Shown here piece after piece: positions 8,304-17,957 of a stretch of DNA of 64,000 nt. The notes beneath the pieces were generated by a model. It had not been told where the DNA came from. It was given only the letters and a program-made list of their open reading frames with translations, and did not search any database. The position numbers and the translations under genes were made by a program. The first letter of the stretch is position 1. Each line of letters begins with the position of its first letter. Origin of the DNA: Pseudomonadota bacterium (GTDB lineage: Bacteria > Pseudomonadota > Gammaproteobacteria > Steroidobacterales > Steroidobacteraceae); contig JAEWBG010000111.1 of NCBI GenBank assembly GCA_023391335.1, forward strand, positions 1-64,000, read 5' to 3'.

Positions 8304-10844
8304 ATGCCCAGTCCGATTCGCGGTTCGACCTTGCAGGGCCGCGAGCTGCTGTCCACTGGCTGGCAATTTTGTTCTGTTGCACCTGACGCGTTTGGCTCGC
8401 CAGGTGAGCTAAACCCGACCCTTCATTGGCGCGAAGCGACCGTGCCCTGCACGGCCGCTTCTGCATTGCGGGAGCTCGGCGAGTGGAGCTTCGACACTCC
8501 ACCGCGCCGCTTCGATGCAGAGGACTGGTGGTTCCGATGCGAGTTCGCTGCCGAACACACTGGCGACTCGGCCGTCTTGGGGCTCGATGGTCTCGCAACG
8601 CTGGCCGATGTCTGGTTGAACGGCGAGAAGATTCTTTCGAGCGAGAACATGTTCATCGCTCACGAAGTCGATGTGAGCGATCGACTCAAGCAACACAATT
8701 CTCTGTGCATACGCTTCCGGAGCCTCGATAAGGCTCTCACCGCAAAACGGCCGCGCCCTCGCTGGAAGGCTCCAATGATCGAGAACCAGCAACTGCGCTG
8801 GTTTCGCACCACTGTGTTGGGGCGCACTCCTGGCTGGTCACCCTCTGCGGCAGCAGTTGGACCCTGGCGGCCGGTCTGGATCGAGTATCGAAATGCAGTC
8901 GCGATCACGAACGTTCGGCTTCGCACGTCCGTAGACGGTGCAAGCGGAACGGTAGTTGTCGGCCTGGAACATGCGTCTGTCAAGAATGCGAAGGTGCTCG
9001 GTGCGGAACTGATCCTCTCAATGGGCGAGCAGCGCTTCTCGCACCCGCTCACGGTCTCCGCCTCAACCGCTCACGGCGAACTGAGAGTTCCTAATGCAGA
9101 GCGATGGTGGCCACACACTCACGGCAATCCAACGCTCTACTCCGCTCAGCTTGAACTGACGATCGAGAGCAGTGCCGGCGAACACACTGTGCAAAGGCTT
9201 GATATGGGCCAAGTCGGATTTCGCACCGTGCGTGTCGATACAACCGATGGCCAATTTCGCGTGCTCGTGAATGAGGTTCCAATTTTCTGCCGCGGCGCTT
9301 GTTGGACACCCATCGATGTTGTGAGCTTGCGCGCTAACGAAGCCGAATACGGGAAGGCCATCGAGCAAGTTCGTGATGCCGGCATGAATATGATTCGCAT
9401 CGGCGGCACGATGGTTTACGAAGACGACGCGCTGCTCAATGCCTGCGATCGTAATGGCATCCTGATTTGGCAGGATCTGATGTTCGCGAACATGGACTTC
9501 CCGCACGGAGATGCTGCATTCGATGCGTCCGTCGAGCGTGAACTTCGGCACGAGCTGAATAGGCTCGCACCGCATCCTTCGTTGGCAGTGCTGTGCGGCA
9601 ACAGCGAAGTCGAACAACAGGCGGCAATGTTCGGTGCAACTCGCGATCGCTGGACGCCGGCGTTGTTTCACGAATTCATTCCCAAGTTGGCGAACGAAAT
9701 CTGCCCGTATGTGCCGTACTGGCCCTCTAGCGCCCATGGCGGCTCGTTCCCGCATCAACCTAATGTTGGAACCACTTCGTATTACGGAGTCGGTGCGTAC
9801 CTGCGATCTCTCGAGGATGCGCGCAGATCCGAAGTGAAATTCGCCTCCGAGTGTCTCGCGTTCGCGAACATTCCCGAGGATGCAACCATCGCGAAGATGC
9901 CGAAAGACCTCGCACTTCGAGTTCACCATCCCGAATGGAAGGCGCGCACGCCCCGCGACCTGGGCGCTGGATGGGATTTCGAAGATGTCCGCGATCACTA
10001 CGTGAAAGAACTCTTCGGCGTCGACGTGATGTCCCTGCGCTATTCCGATCACGATCGCTATCTGCAGCTCGGTCGCATCGCCACCGGTGAAGTGATGGCC
10101 GCAACATTCGCAGAGTGGCGCCGCAAAAGATCTGCCTGCGGCGGCGGATTGGTGTGGTTCTTACGCGACCTCGTACCCGGGGCCGGCTGGGGTGTCATCG
10201 ATGCATTTGGTGAACCCAAATCCGCCTACTTCGCCATGAAGCGCGTGTTACAGCCAGTCGCAGTGTTCATCAGCGACGAAGGCTGCAACGGCCTGACTCT
10301 CCACGTGACCAACGAAACGCCTAAGCAACTCACAGCGACATTGAAGCTCACGTTGCTTCGCGACGGTCACATTGTCGTAACTGAAGGCCAACGCGAACTC
10401 GTGCTTGAGCCTCATAGCACCATCGAACTCGTGGCCAACGAACTGTTCGAAGGGTTCTACGACTTGTCGTTTGCGTATCGATTTGGCCCCCTCGCGTTCG
10501 ATGTGGCCGCAGCCACCTTGGGCATCGCCGATACGATCGTGAGCACCGCTGCGCATTCGCTAGCGCCAGCGCACGCGCTCCATAAATGCGATGTGGGTAT
10601 CAGCGCGGTTGCGAAAGCCGAGGGCAACTCATACAAGCTCACGCTCAAGGCGCAAAGAGTTGCGCGTTTCGTTTCAGTTCACGCCGACGGATTCATGAGC
10701 GACGACCAATATTTCGATTTGATTCCTGGCACAGACCGGATCGTGCACCTTCAACCGAAGTCCAAAACTTCCGTTCCTGGCGTGCGAGGTGTGGTTTCCG
10801 CACTCAACGGGTTCGCGCCGGCTCAGATCGAGATGCGTTCATGA
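8304..10844 (+). CDS. Glycoside hydrolase family 2 protein (beta-mannosidase-like)
   Basis: The 846-residue protein follows the GH2 plan: sugar-binding jelly roll (about residues 15-200), immunoglobulin-like domain (about 200-310), TIM barrel (about 315-640) and C-terminal beta domains. The likely acid/base Glu is in CGNSEVE (about 435) and the nucleophile in FASECLAF (about 516), matching GNNE and SEFG regions of beta-mannosidases and exo-glucosaminidases. No signal peptide is seen, so it is probably cytoplasmic, which is odd for polysaccharide breakdown and suggests action on an intermediate. The stop overlaps the next start (ATGA at 10841). Sugar specificity is not certain. Confidence 0.82.
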   Translation: MPSPIRGSTLQGRELLSTGWQFCSVAPDAFGSPGELNPTLHWREATVPCTAASALRELGEWSFDTPPRRFDAEDWWFRCEFAAEHTGDSAVLGLDGLATLADVWLNGEKILSSENMFIAHEVDVSDRLKQHNSLCIRFRSLDKALTAKRPRPRWKAPMIENQQLRWFRTTVLGRTPGWSPSAAAVGPWRPVWIEYRNAVAITNVRLRTSVDGASGTVVVGLEHASVKNAKVLGAELILSMGEQRFSHPLTVSASTAHGELRVPNAERWWPHTHGNPTLYSAQLELTIESSAGEHTVQRLDMGQVGFRTVRVDTTDGQFRVLVNEVPIFCRGACWTPIDVVSLRANEAEYGKAIEQVRDAGMNMIRIGGTMVYEDDALLNACDRNGILIWQDLMFANMDFPHGDAAFDASVERELRHELNRLAPHPSLAVLCGNSEVEQQAAMFGATRDRWTPALFHEFIPKLANEICPYVPYWPSSAHGGSFPHQPNVGTTSYYGVGAYLRSLEDARRSEVKFASECLAFANIPEDATIAKMPKDLALRVHHPEWKARTPRDLGAGWDFEDVRDHYVKELFGVDVMSLRYSDHDRYLQLGRIATGEVMAATFAEWRRKRSACGGGLVWFLRDLVPGAGWGVIDAFGEPKSAYFAMKRVLQPVAVFISDEGCNGLTLHVTNETPKQLTATLKLTLLRDGHIVVTEGQRELVLEPHSTIELVANELFEGFYDLSFAYRFGPLAFDVAAATLGIADTIVSTAAHSLAPAHALHKCDVGISAVAKAEGNSYKLTLKAQRVARFVSVHADGFMSDDQYFDLIPGTDRIVHLQPKSKTSVPGVRGVVSALNGFAPAQIEMRS

Positions 10845-12613
10845 ACGTGACAGCCGAACCGCTCTATTTCGGGCCGTCCGACCGTCCGCTATTTGGCTGG
10901 CTGCATCGCCCGGCTCAGCAAAGCTCCTCGATCGGTTTAGTGATTTGCAATCCGCTCGGCTATGAATCGGTGTGCGCGCACCGGTCAATCAAACATTTCG
11001 CCAAGGCCGCTGCAGAGGCTGCGATCCCCACAATGCGGTTCGACTATGACGGCACCGGGGATTCAGCGGGCACCGACTTCGACACAGATCGAGTGGAGGC
11101 TTGGCTAACTAGCATTCAACACGCAATCGATACGTTGAAGGAACAGACCGGGGTTAGTCGCGTGTGTCTGCTCGGCATTCGCATGGGCGCAACGCTCGCG
11201 GCCGCTGTATCGGCAGACCGCCCTGATGTGATCGGGCTTGCCGCGATTGCCCCAGTCGTAAACGCGCGAGCGTATGTGCGCGAGTTGCGAGCGTTGTCAC
11301 TGGCGCGGCCCAATCCAGCTGCATCCATTCAAGACGATGTGCTTGAGGCAGCTGGCTTCTCGCTCACAACACAGACGCGCGAAGCACTTGCGACACTCGA
11401 CATCACAAAATTGCCTCGCACCTCAGAAAACGTTCTGCTCATCGAGCGCAATGATCTTGCGTCGAATTCCGCGCTCGTCCAACACTGGAGCGATCACGCA
11501 GCTCATTTCACATCCCGGCGCTTGCCGGGGTACGTCGAGATGATGCTCGATTCGCACGATGCGCTCGTTCCGCACGAGATGGTGCAATCGTCAGTGAGTT
11601 GGTTGAAAGCTCTAACGGGCAGCGAGCCAGAAACGACAGCGATCAAACGTGCACCCCAAACCGCAAGCGCGTTGATGAACATTGGCGAGAAATCAACAGT
11701 ACGCGAGCAAGCCTGCTTCTTGGACGACAACCGACTGCTGTTCGGGGTACTCAGTACACCTGCACAACTACAGACACCCATCCGCGCACTGGTGATGCTC
11801 GTGAATTCCGGTGCCGTGCACCACATCGGACCCAATCGTCTCTATGTGACGCTCGCCAGAAAGTGGGCGGCGCAAGGCATCGGCGTCCTTCGACTCGATC
11901 TCTCAGGGATTGGTGACAGCTCAACGCGTCCGGACGAGAAGGAGAACATCGTCTACAGCTCCTGCGCAGGCAAGGACATCGCATCAGCTACCGAATTCGT
12001 GCGCAAGCAATTCGGCGACGTCTCCATCCACGCCATGGGCGTCTGCTCCGGCGGATATCACAGCTTCAAGTCTGCGGTTGCAGGGGCGCCGTTGAGAACA
12101 GTGGTGTGCATCAATCCGCTTACGTTCGACTGGAAAGAGGGCCAATCCCTGGCGTTCCCAGAATATCGCGTGGCCCAGGACGTGATGCGCTACAAGACCA
12201 ATGCCTTCCGCTGGGAATCGTGGAAGAAGTTGCTCACCGGCGGCGTGGACATTCCCGAATTGGCCCAGGTCTTGATGCGACGCATCGCGGGTGTAACGAC
12301 GAACACGTCGAAAGATCTGTTGCGGCGCCTGCATATTCCCTTACCAAATGATCTCGGAACGGAGCTAGCTGGCTTGGACAAGCGACAGGTCAATCTGCTG
12401 TTTGTGTTTGCCGATGGTGAACCCGGCATCGATCTTTTGAAGAACGGCGGCGGTTCGCTAATACCAAGACTTCAGAAGCGCGGATCTATTGCGATCAAGT
12501 TCGTACAAGGTGCGGATCACACATTCACGGCAAGCGCGCACCGCAGCCGATTGGATGAGGTGCTCACGGAGCACCTGCACCTGGCCTGCCCAAGCTCCGG
12601 TACACCCTCGTGA
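10841..12613 (+). CDS. Tandem alpha/beta-hydrolase (two hydrolase domains in one chain)
   Basis: This 590-residue protein contains two alpha/beta-hydrolase domains, about residues 8-260 and 295-585. Each has the RxDxxGxGDS signature (RFDYDGTGDS at 66-75; RLDLSGIGDS at 351-360). The nucleophile elbows differ: the first reads GIRMG (112-116) with Arg where Ser is usual, and the second reads GVCSG (400-404) with Cys in the nucleophile position. Single-domain relatives occur in exosortase A gene clusters as system-associated hydrolases 1 and 2. The start overlaps the GH2 stop and the stop overlaps the next GTG start, so the four genes from 8304 to 14459 form a coupled unit. Substrate unknown. Confidence 0.78.
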   Translation: MNVTAEPLYFGPSDRPLFGWLHRPAQQSSSIGLVICNPLGYESVCAHRSIKHFAKAAAEAAIPTMRFDYDGTGDSAGTDFDTDRVEAWLTSIQHAIDTLKEQTGVSRVCLLGIRMGATLAAAVSADRPDVIGLAAIAPVVNARAYVRELRALSLARPNPAASIQDDVLEAAGFSLTTQTREALATLDITKLPRTSENVLLIERNDLASNSALVQHWSDHAAHFTSRRLPGYVEMMLDSHDALVPHEMVQSSVSWLKALTGSEPETTAIKRAPQTASALMNIGEKSTVREQACFLDDNRLLFGVLSTPAQLQTPIRALVMLVNSGAVHHIGPNRLYVTLARKWAAQGIGVLRLDLSGIGDSSTRPDEKENIVYSSCAGKDIASATEFVRKQFGDVSIHAMGVCSGGYHSFKSAVAGAPLRTVVCINPLTFDWKEGQSLAFPEYRVAQDVMRYKTNAFRWESWKKLLTGGVDIPELAQVLMRRIAGVTTNTSKDLLRRLHIPLPNDLGTELAGLDKRQVNLLFVFADGEPGIDLLKNGGGSLIPRLQKRGSIAIKFVQGADHTFTASAHRSRLDEVLTEHLHLACPSSGTPS

Positions 12614-13767
12614 ATCACCCTGGTCAACCAACCTCGTCTTCCAGTTATCTCCCATCGCTAGATGGTCTACGTGCGCTAGCGATTCTTCTTGTCATTCCGC
12701 ACAACTCAGACACATTCGGACACTTGCCCACTCTACTCAAGCCGGTCGCTATCGTTGCGCATGCAGGTTGGGTTGGAGTCCAGCTTTTCTTTGTCTTGTC
12801 CGGCTTTCTAATCACGCGCAACCTGTTGAACACGCGCTCCAGCTCGAACTACTTCCGGCTTTTCTACGAGCGCCGAGTTCTGCGCATTTTCCCGCTGTAC
12901 TTTCTTACGCTTTTCGTCGCCTTCGTCGTCCTGCCACATACCGCAACCTTGTCGAAGGAATTTCTAGACAGTGCTCACAACCAGATATGGCTCTGGACTT
13001 TCCTAAGCAACTGGGCACAACCGTTCGGTCACAGCGTAGTGGGGTTCAGCCATTTCTGGTCGCTTGCGGTCGAAGAGCAGTTCTACCTTGCCTGGCCCCT
13101 CTTGGTGCTCTGGAGCGACGATCGCCGCTTGATCTGGGCGAGCATGGGGATCGCGTTGGCGGCGCTGATCATCCGACTGGTGTTGCTCGCGTCATCTGCC
13201 AGACCCGAGATTCTGTACATGTTCACAGTCTGCCGTATGGACGCACTTGCCATCGGTGCGGCAGCGGCTGTGCTCTCGCGCTCGGAAAGGCTAGATCGCT
13301 GGCTGCAGACGCATCGCAACACCGCCTTTGCATATTGCCTCGCTGCGCTAGCCGGAGCCGCGGTGATTTCGAACGTGTACGAAATTTACAGTGCAGCAAC
13401 ATTTTCAATTGGCCATCCCGCGTTAGCCCTTGCGTTTGCGCTTGCAGTTTTGAACCTGGCGTCTATTGATATCCACCGAGAATCACACTGGCTGGCACGC
13501 GTGCTTTCCTACGGGTGGGTGCGCTCAATCGGTCGCTATAGCTTTGCGATGTACGTGTTCCATCTTCCCATCGAGATCGCATTTGGATCTCGAATCGAAC
13601 GCTTGCTCCAATTCAGCGGATCTGTGCGCCCGATCCTGTTCTCGCTCTCGCTCATCCTGCTCAGCTATCTAGCAGGCTGGGCCTCGTATCATTTACTTGA
13701 GAAACATTTTCTTCGCCTGAAGAGCAAAGCCGTTCCGCGCGGCGCTCTGCAGACTGCAGACGCATGA
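12610..13767 (+). CDS. Membrane O-acyltransferase (acyltransferase 3 / OafA-like)
   Basis: The 385-residue protein is hydrophobic with about ten membrane segments. Its start DGLRALAILLVIPHNS and the FYERRVLRIFPLYF segment (about residue 78) are hallmarks of the acyltransferase 3 family, which adds acetyl or other acyl groups to extracellular polysaccharides, peptidoglycan or lipids. The GTG start at 12610 overlaps the previous stop (GTGA), supporting that start. Here it sits in the carrier-protein operon rather than among the glycosyltransferases, so an acyl group related to the carrier-bound product is conceivable. Donor and acceptor cannot be told from sequence. Confidence 0.85.
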   Translation: MNHPGQPTSSSSYLPSLDGLRALAILLVIPHNSDTFGHLPTLLKPVAIVAHAGWVGVQLFFVLSGFLITRNLLNTRSSSNYFRLFYERRVLRIFPLYFLTLFVAFVVLPHTATLSKEFLDSAHNQIWLWTFLSNWAQPFGHSVVGFSHFWSLAVEEQFYLAWPLLVLWSDDRRLIWASMGIALAALIIRLVLLASSARPEILYMFTVCRMDALAIGAAAAVLSRSERLDRWLQTHRNTAFAYCLAALAGAAVISNVYEIYSAATFSIGHPALALAFALAVLNLASIDIHRESHWLARVLSYGWVRSIGRYSFAMYVFHLPIEIAFGSRIERLLQFSGSVRPILFSLSLILLSYLAGWASYHLLEKHFLRLKSKAVPRGALQTADA

Positions 13768-14459
13768 TGCGGGAGTGGTCATTTGAGGCCGCGGATCTCA
13801 ATGCGATTTGCATAGGAGAAGTTGCGTCGGCACAAGGTACCGTTGTTCTGCTGCACGGCTACTCAATGGGTCCCGAGGATCTTGCACCTTTCGCACGTTC
13901 GCTGAAGCTACCTCTGGTCTTTTGTTTCCCGCGCGGTCCTGTTCGCGTGGAGGGCGATCGCAGCGCATGGTGGTCAATCGATGAAGAACGGCGCGCGCGT
14001 GAGATCGCCCAAGGCGCTCGTGACTTGTATCTGGAATACCCCACGACAAGGCCCGCGTTGCGCGAACAGCTGGGGACCTTCACGAATGCATTGAGGGCAA
14101 AGATGGGCAGCCCGCGGCTGGCGATCGGAGGCTTCTCTCAGGGTGGAATGATGTCTTGCGACGCGGTGCTGCACGGCCTGCGGTCGGATGCGCTCATTCT
14201 TCTCTCGAGCTCACGCATCGCTTTTACCGAATGGCAATCTCTTGCGGGGTCGTTAGCCGGCTTGCCCGTGTTCATCAGTCACGGAAACAACGATTTGGAC
14301 TTGTCATTCGCTGCCGGCGCAGAACTCAAGGATTTCCATGCACGCAGCGGCGCGAAAGTCACGTGGATCCCGTTCGAAGGTGGACACGAAATCCCGCTAG
14401 TGGTCTGGCGAGCTTTGCGCACGTTCCTCAAAGAATTTGCTCATATCTCGGGATCGTAG
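13764..14459 (+). CDS. Phospholipase/carboxylesterase-family alpha/beta-hydrolase
   Basis: A compact 231-residue serine hydrolase of the YpfH/carboxylesterase type. The nucleophile is S125 in GGFSQGG, with an oxyanion region LLHGYSMG near residue 30 and a catalytic His in GGHEIP near 211. No signal peptide is visible. The ATG overlaps the acyltransferase stop (ATGA at 13764). In this operon it could act as an editing or releasing thioesterase for carrier-bound acyl or aminoacyl groups, but that is inference only. Confidence 0.82.
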   Translation: MMREWSFEAADLNAICIGEVASAQGTVVLLHGYSMGPEDLAPFARSLKLPLVFCFPRGPVRVEGDRSAWWSIDEERRAREIAQGARDLYLEYPTTRPALREQLGTFTNALRAKMGSPRLAIGGFSQGGMMSCDAVLHGLRSDALILLSSSRIAFTEWQSLAGSLAGLPVFISHGNNDLDLSFAAGAELKDFHARSGAKVTWIPFEGGHEIPLVVWRALRTFLKEFAHISGS

Positions 14460-14777
14460 TTCCTCTTCCGGACAAATTTCCGATTACCCACCCTTTCGTT
14501 CACTAGTGGCCGCCTCCGGAAAAGCGCATGTTGTTAGCGGTTCCGACAGTGCAAACGCGACACCGCCGCAAGATCCTCAAATGTGTGATGGCGCTCACTA
14601 TGTGACCGCTCGGGACGCGGTCAGATCAGCTAGAATTCGCGGCCTCAGCCATTACGTCGCGTGCTGCTAATTGCAGGATTCGACTCAACAATTCGAAATG
14701 TTTGCCAACGAACTGAGCGGTAGCCAATGCATCGCTCCGTGCCAACCGAAAGTTCTTTGACTAATCGCGACGCTCTC
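14460..14777. other. 318-base spacer before the flavoprotein gene
   Basis: No gene was recognised here. An in-frame ATG at 14727 would extend the next protein by 17 residues without adding a recognised motif. The spacer has none of the heptamer arrays found elsewhere in the first 24 kb. It is the longest non-repeat gap in the operon, so a separate promoter for the flavoprotein-ligase genes is likely, but I could not pick convincing -35/-10 boxes. Confidence 0.45.
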
Positions 14778-15947
14778 ATGAACAACGAACTGCTTAGCCA
14801 AGTCCGCACCATCGCATCCGAAGTTGCTGCGAAGCACGCCGACGACGTCGATCAGAAGGCACGCTTTCCTAGCGAGAGCATCGAAGCTCTTAAGAAGGTG
14901 AAGGCACTCTCAGCCGCGGTGCCGAAAGAACTTGGCGGCGCCGGTTCTGATATGCGCGAGCTCGCTGCAATGTGCGCCTCTCTCGCGCAGGGCTGCGCAT
15001 CCAGCGCGATGGTGCTCGCCATGCACCACATCCAGGTTGCTTGTATTGCCCGTCACGGACTTGGGACACCGTTCTTTCGTGACTACCTGCGCGAACTCGT
15101 TGAGAAGCAATATGTCCTCGCCTCCATGACATCAGAAGTAGGTACTTCGGGCGATACGCGATCGAGTATTTGCGCCGTTGAACGCAATGATGGCCGCTTC
15201 GTATTGAACAAGGATGCAACGACCGGTTCGTACTGCGCGCACGCCGATGGAATCTTGGTGACGGCACGACGCGCACCGGACGCCACCAACAGCGATCAGG
15301 TGCTGGTGCTGGTTCGCAAGGGAGACTACAAGCTGACCCAGACCACGACATGGGACACGCTCGGGATGCGCGGCACGTGCAGCCCTGGATTCAAGTTGGA
15401 GTCGTCGGGCCCTGAAGCGCAGATCATTCCGGGATCGTTTGCCGACTCTTCTGCGCAAACGATGGTGCCCTACTCGCACATCCTTTGGTCTGCACTGTGG
15501 TCTGGAATCGCTGCTGATGCAGTCGGACGCGCGGCGTCATTCGTGCGTGCGGAGGCGCGCCGCAAACCCGGTACCGTACCTTCAACCGCAAATCGTCTAG
15601 CGAAAGTCTCTACTGACCTGCAAGCCATGCGCAACAATTGGCTTGCGCTCGCAGCGGAGTTCGACGCCATAAACGCAAATTCGAACGGAATGGAACAACT
15701 CTTGTCGATGAGCTGGGCGTTGAAGATGAACAACTTGAAGATCGGATCTTCGGAAATGGCGCCCCACATCGTGCACCAAGCACTGCTAATCGCGGGCGTG
15801 CTGGCATACAAGAACGATTCGAAATTCAGTGTGGGCCGCCACTACCGCGATGCGTTGTCCGGCGCGTTGATGATTTCCAACGAGCGCATCGCATCTAAGA
15901 GCGCCTCCATGCTGTTGGTGCTCAAAGATGACCTCTCGGATGGCTAA
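14778..15947 (+). CDS. Acyl-CoA dehydrogenase-fold flavoprotein (possible flavin monooxygenase component)
   Basis: The 389-residue protein has the acyl-CoA dehydrogenase plan: N-terminal helices, a middle beta domain (about 120-225) and a C-terminal helical domain. In the last segment, where dehydrogenases have a YEGT-like loop with the catalytic Glu, I read RDALSGALMISNER instead. That favours the oxidase/monooxygenase branch (HpaH C2, DszC type), which uses reduced flavin supplied by a reductase. The C1-like reductase at 6399 would be the partner. The first ligase gene follows 30 bases later, so a carrier-bound amino acid is a possible substrate. Dehydrogenation instead of hydroxylation remains possible. 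Confidence 0.75.
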   Translation: MNNELLSQVRTIASEVAAKHADDVDQKARFPSESIEALKKVKALSAAVPKELGGAGSDMRELAAMCASLAQGCASSAMVLAMHHIQVACIARHGLGTPFFRDYLRELVEKQYVLASMTSEVGTSGDTRSSICAVERNDGRFVLNKDATTGSYCAHADGILVTARRAPDATNSDQVLVLVRKGDYKLTQTTTWDTLGMRGTCSPGFKLESSGPEAQIIPGSFADSSAQTMVPYSHILWSALWSGIAADAVGRAASFVRAEARRKPGTVPSTANRLAKVSTDLQAMRNNWLALAAEFDAINANSNGMEQLLSMSWALKMNNLKIGSSEMAPHIVHQALLIAGVLAYKNDSKFSVGRHYRDALSGALMISNERIASKSASMLLVLKDDLSDG

Positions 15948-15977
15948 CCCTCCTAACTCAACTTTGCGAGCCCAGTC

Positions 15978-16889
15978 ATGAGCGACGCATACAACACCGA
16001 AGACTTTTACAACGGCCTCGTAAAGAACGGTTTGATCGTCCCCGTCGGCGTTCAAGGCGCGTTCGGAAGAGGAGCCGTCTTCGAAGACGTACTCGAACGC
16101 TTCAATGCCTTAGTCAGCAAGATCTCGAAGAATGACGGAGCCGAGGTGTATGCCTTCCCGCCCGTCATCGAGCGGCGCATTCTCGAGAAGGTCCATTACA
16201 TGGATTCGTTCCCGCACCTATGCGGCGCTGTGTACAGCTTCTTCGGCAAAGAGCTGCAGGCTCGCGCACTGTCGGAGACGATCAACTCAGGCAAGCCGTA
16301 TGGGGATCAACTCGGGATGACCGATGTCGTGTTGAATCCGGCAGCCTGCTATCCGGTTTATCCAAGCTTCACCGGCGTGGTGCCCAAAGGGGGCAGACTC
16401 GTGACCATGTTGAACTGGGTCTACCGCCACGAGCCCTCGCCAGAACCGACCCGCATGCAATCCTTTCGCGTTCGAGAATTCGTACGCGTTGGCACACCCG
16501 ACGAAGTCGTCGCATGGCGAGACATGTGGCTGCAGCGTGGTGTGGATCTATTGACTTCACTGGGATTGCCGGCCACTCCGGACGTAGCTTCCGACCCTTT
16601 CTTCGGCCGTGGCGGCAAAGTCCTCGCCACCAGCCAGAAGGAGCAGAAGCTCAAATTCGAAGTCGTCGTGCCGGTCATTTCCAAAGAAAATCCCACAGCC
16701 GTGTGCTCATTCAACTTCCATCGCGAGCACTTCGGCGAGACATTCGAAATCCGGACCCAGGACGGAGCTATTGCGAATACCGCATGCTTAGGCTTCGGTC
16801 TTGAACGGATCGTGATGGCTTTGTTCAAGCATCACGGCTTCGATCCAGAGAAGTGGCCGGCGCAAGTGCGCAGCCAATTGTGGAGTTGA
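15978..16889 (+). CDS. Amino acid:[carrier protein] ligase 1 (class II aaRS-like)
   Basis: This 303-residue protein matches the seryl-tRNA-synthetase-like ligases, described in Bradyrhizobium and Agrobacterium, that activate a small amino acid as aminoacyl-AMP and load it onto a carrier protein rather than tRNA. It lacks the N-terminal tRNA-binding coiled coil. Class II motif 2 (FRVRE, 163-167) and motif 3 (GFGLER, 272-277) are present. The expected zinc ligands are C124, E167 and C270, with spacing close to that known for the family. A paralogue of identical length lies at 17958. The carrier at 8021 is the likely acceptor. The amino acid specificity cannot be read safely. Confidence 0.9.
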   Translation: MSDAYNTEDFYNGLVKNGLIVPVGVQGAFGRGAVFEDVLERFNALVSKISKNDGAEVYAFPPVIERRILEKVHYMDSFPHLCGAVYSFFGKELQARALSETINSGKPYGDQLGMTDVVLNPAACYPVYPSFTGVVPKGGRLVTMLNWVYRHEPSPEPTRMQSFRVREFVRVGTPDEVVAWRDMWLQRGVDLLTSLGLPATPDVASDPFFGRGGKVLATSQKEQKLKFEVVVPVISKENPTAVCSFNFHREHFGETFEIRTQDGAIANTACLGFGLERIVMALFKHHGFDPEKWPAQVRSQLWS

Positions 16890-16896
16890 GTTCCCT

Positions 16897-17886
16897 ATGG
16901 CACTAATTAGTGCGCTCCCTAACTTGGACGTCGGCACTTATCGACGCAGCGTCCTGCACGCGGAAGATCAGATCTGGGTCGACAAGAACTGCTACGTCGA
17001 CGTTTGGATCGAAACGATTCATGCGTTGGGACTTGAGCCGCGCGCGGTGATGCCCTTCATCGCGACGATGGATTTCGAGATCGATCAATGGACGTTCTAC
17101 AAGCCACCGCACGATGAGTTACGGGACTTGTATGGCATCGACGTAAATGAATTGAACGTTTGGCAACCTTTGCTTGAGCACGCGCAAGAGCACTTAGCAG
17201 CCGGACGAATGATCAGCACCGAGTCTGACGCATGGTGGCTTCCGGATACGTCGGGCACCGACTACCGCACGAATCACGTCAAGACGACGATTACGATTGC
17301 GCAGTTGGACGTCGAAAAACAAATTCTCGGCTATTTCCACAGCGCAGGTTATTTCACGCTCGAAGGCGAGGATTTCGTTCAGACGTTTCGTCTGAACTCA
17401 GACGCCAGCAAAGATGCACTGCCGCTGTTTGCCGAAGCGGTTCGGGTCGATCGGCTCGTCAAGCGATCGGATGCTGAACTCGTTGAGCTTTCGATGAGCT
17501 TGTGGCGCAAACATCTCCAACGGCTGCCGCATTCCAACCCGGTGGATCGATACAAGCGCAGGTTCGAGCAGCAACTCAGTGTGATGCAAGCGCGCGGCCT
17601 GCCCTATTACCATGCATGGGCGTTCGCCACGACGCGACAGGTCGGGTCTGGATTCGAACTATTGGCGCGCAATCTTCAATGGCTGGAACAAAATGGCGTG
17701 ACGGGTTTGGACATCGCACGATCTGCATTTGAAAGCATCGCCGCGACGGCAAAGACCTTCATCCTGAAAGGGGCACGGGCCGCCAACTCCAAACGTCCGT
17801 TCGACGGAACGGAAATATTCGCCGATATGTCGACTGCTTGGCAGCGCGGCATGGAAGCCATGCGTTCCCATCCTCGCCTTAGCTAA
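16897..17886 (+). CDS. DUF1839 family protein
   Basis: A 329-residue soluble protein of the DUF1839 family, which is known from genomes as a companion of amino acid:[carrier protein] ligases; no biochemical role is established to my knowledge. It starts seven bases after the first ligase and is followed 71 bases later by the second ligase, so it lies between the two paralogues. Residues about 60-130 are rich in conserved aromatic and acidic positions (DFEIDQWTF, STESDAWWLPD, GTDYRTNHVK). An acceptor-specific aminoacyl transferase is an attractive guess because such a transferase is missing from the pathway, but nothing seen proves it. Confidence 0.82.
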   Translation: MALISALPNLDVGTYRRSVLHAEDQIWVDKNCYVDVWIETIHALGLEPRAVMPFIATMDFEIDQWTFYKPPHDELRDLYGIDVNELNVWQPLLEHAQEHLAAGRMISTESDAWWLPDTSGTDYRTNHVKTTITIAQLDVEKQILGYFHSAGYFTLEGEDFVQTFRLNSDASKDALPLFAEAVRVDRLVKRSDAELVELSMSLWRKHLQRLPHSNPVDRYKRRFEQQLSVMQARGLPYYHAWAFATTRQVGSGFELLARNLQWLEQNGVTGLDIARSAFESIAATAKTFILKGARAANSKRPFDGTEIFADMSTAWQRGMEAMRSHPRLS

Positions 17887-17957
17887 CTCGCAACTGCGAG
17901 TCACCAGAACTTCCTTGTCATCTGGCGCCTTGCATGCGCCAGCATAGGTACTGCGCA

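Noticed and set aside
9063..10052. Long minus-strand open frame inside the GH2 gene
   Set aside because: It is antisense to a well-supported GH2 coding region, has no family pattern and no ribosome site; it is a GC-rich shadow.
15978..16889. A true seryl-tRNA synthetase
   Set aside because: At 303 residues it lacks the N-terminal tRNA-binding coiled coil and has the Cys-Glu-Cys zinc set of carrier-protein ligases.
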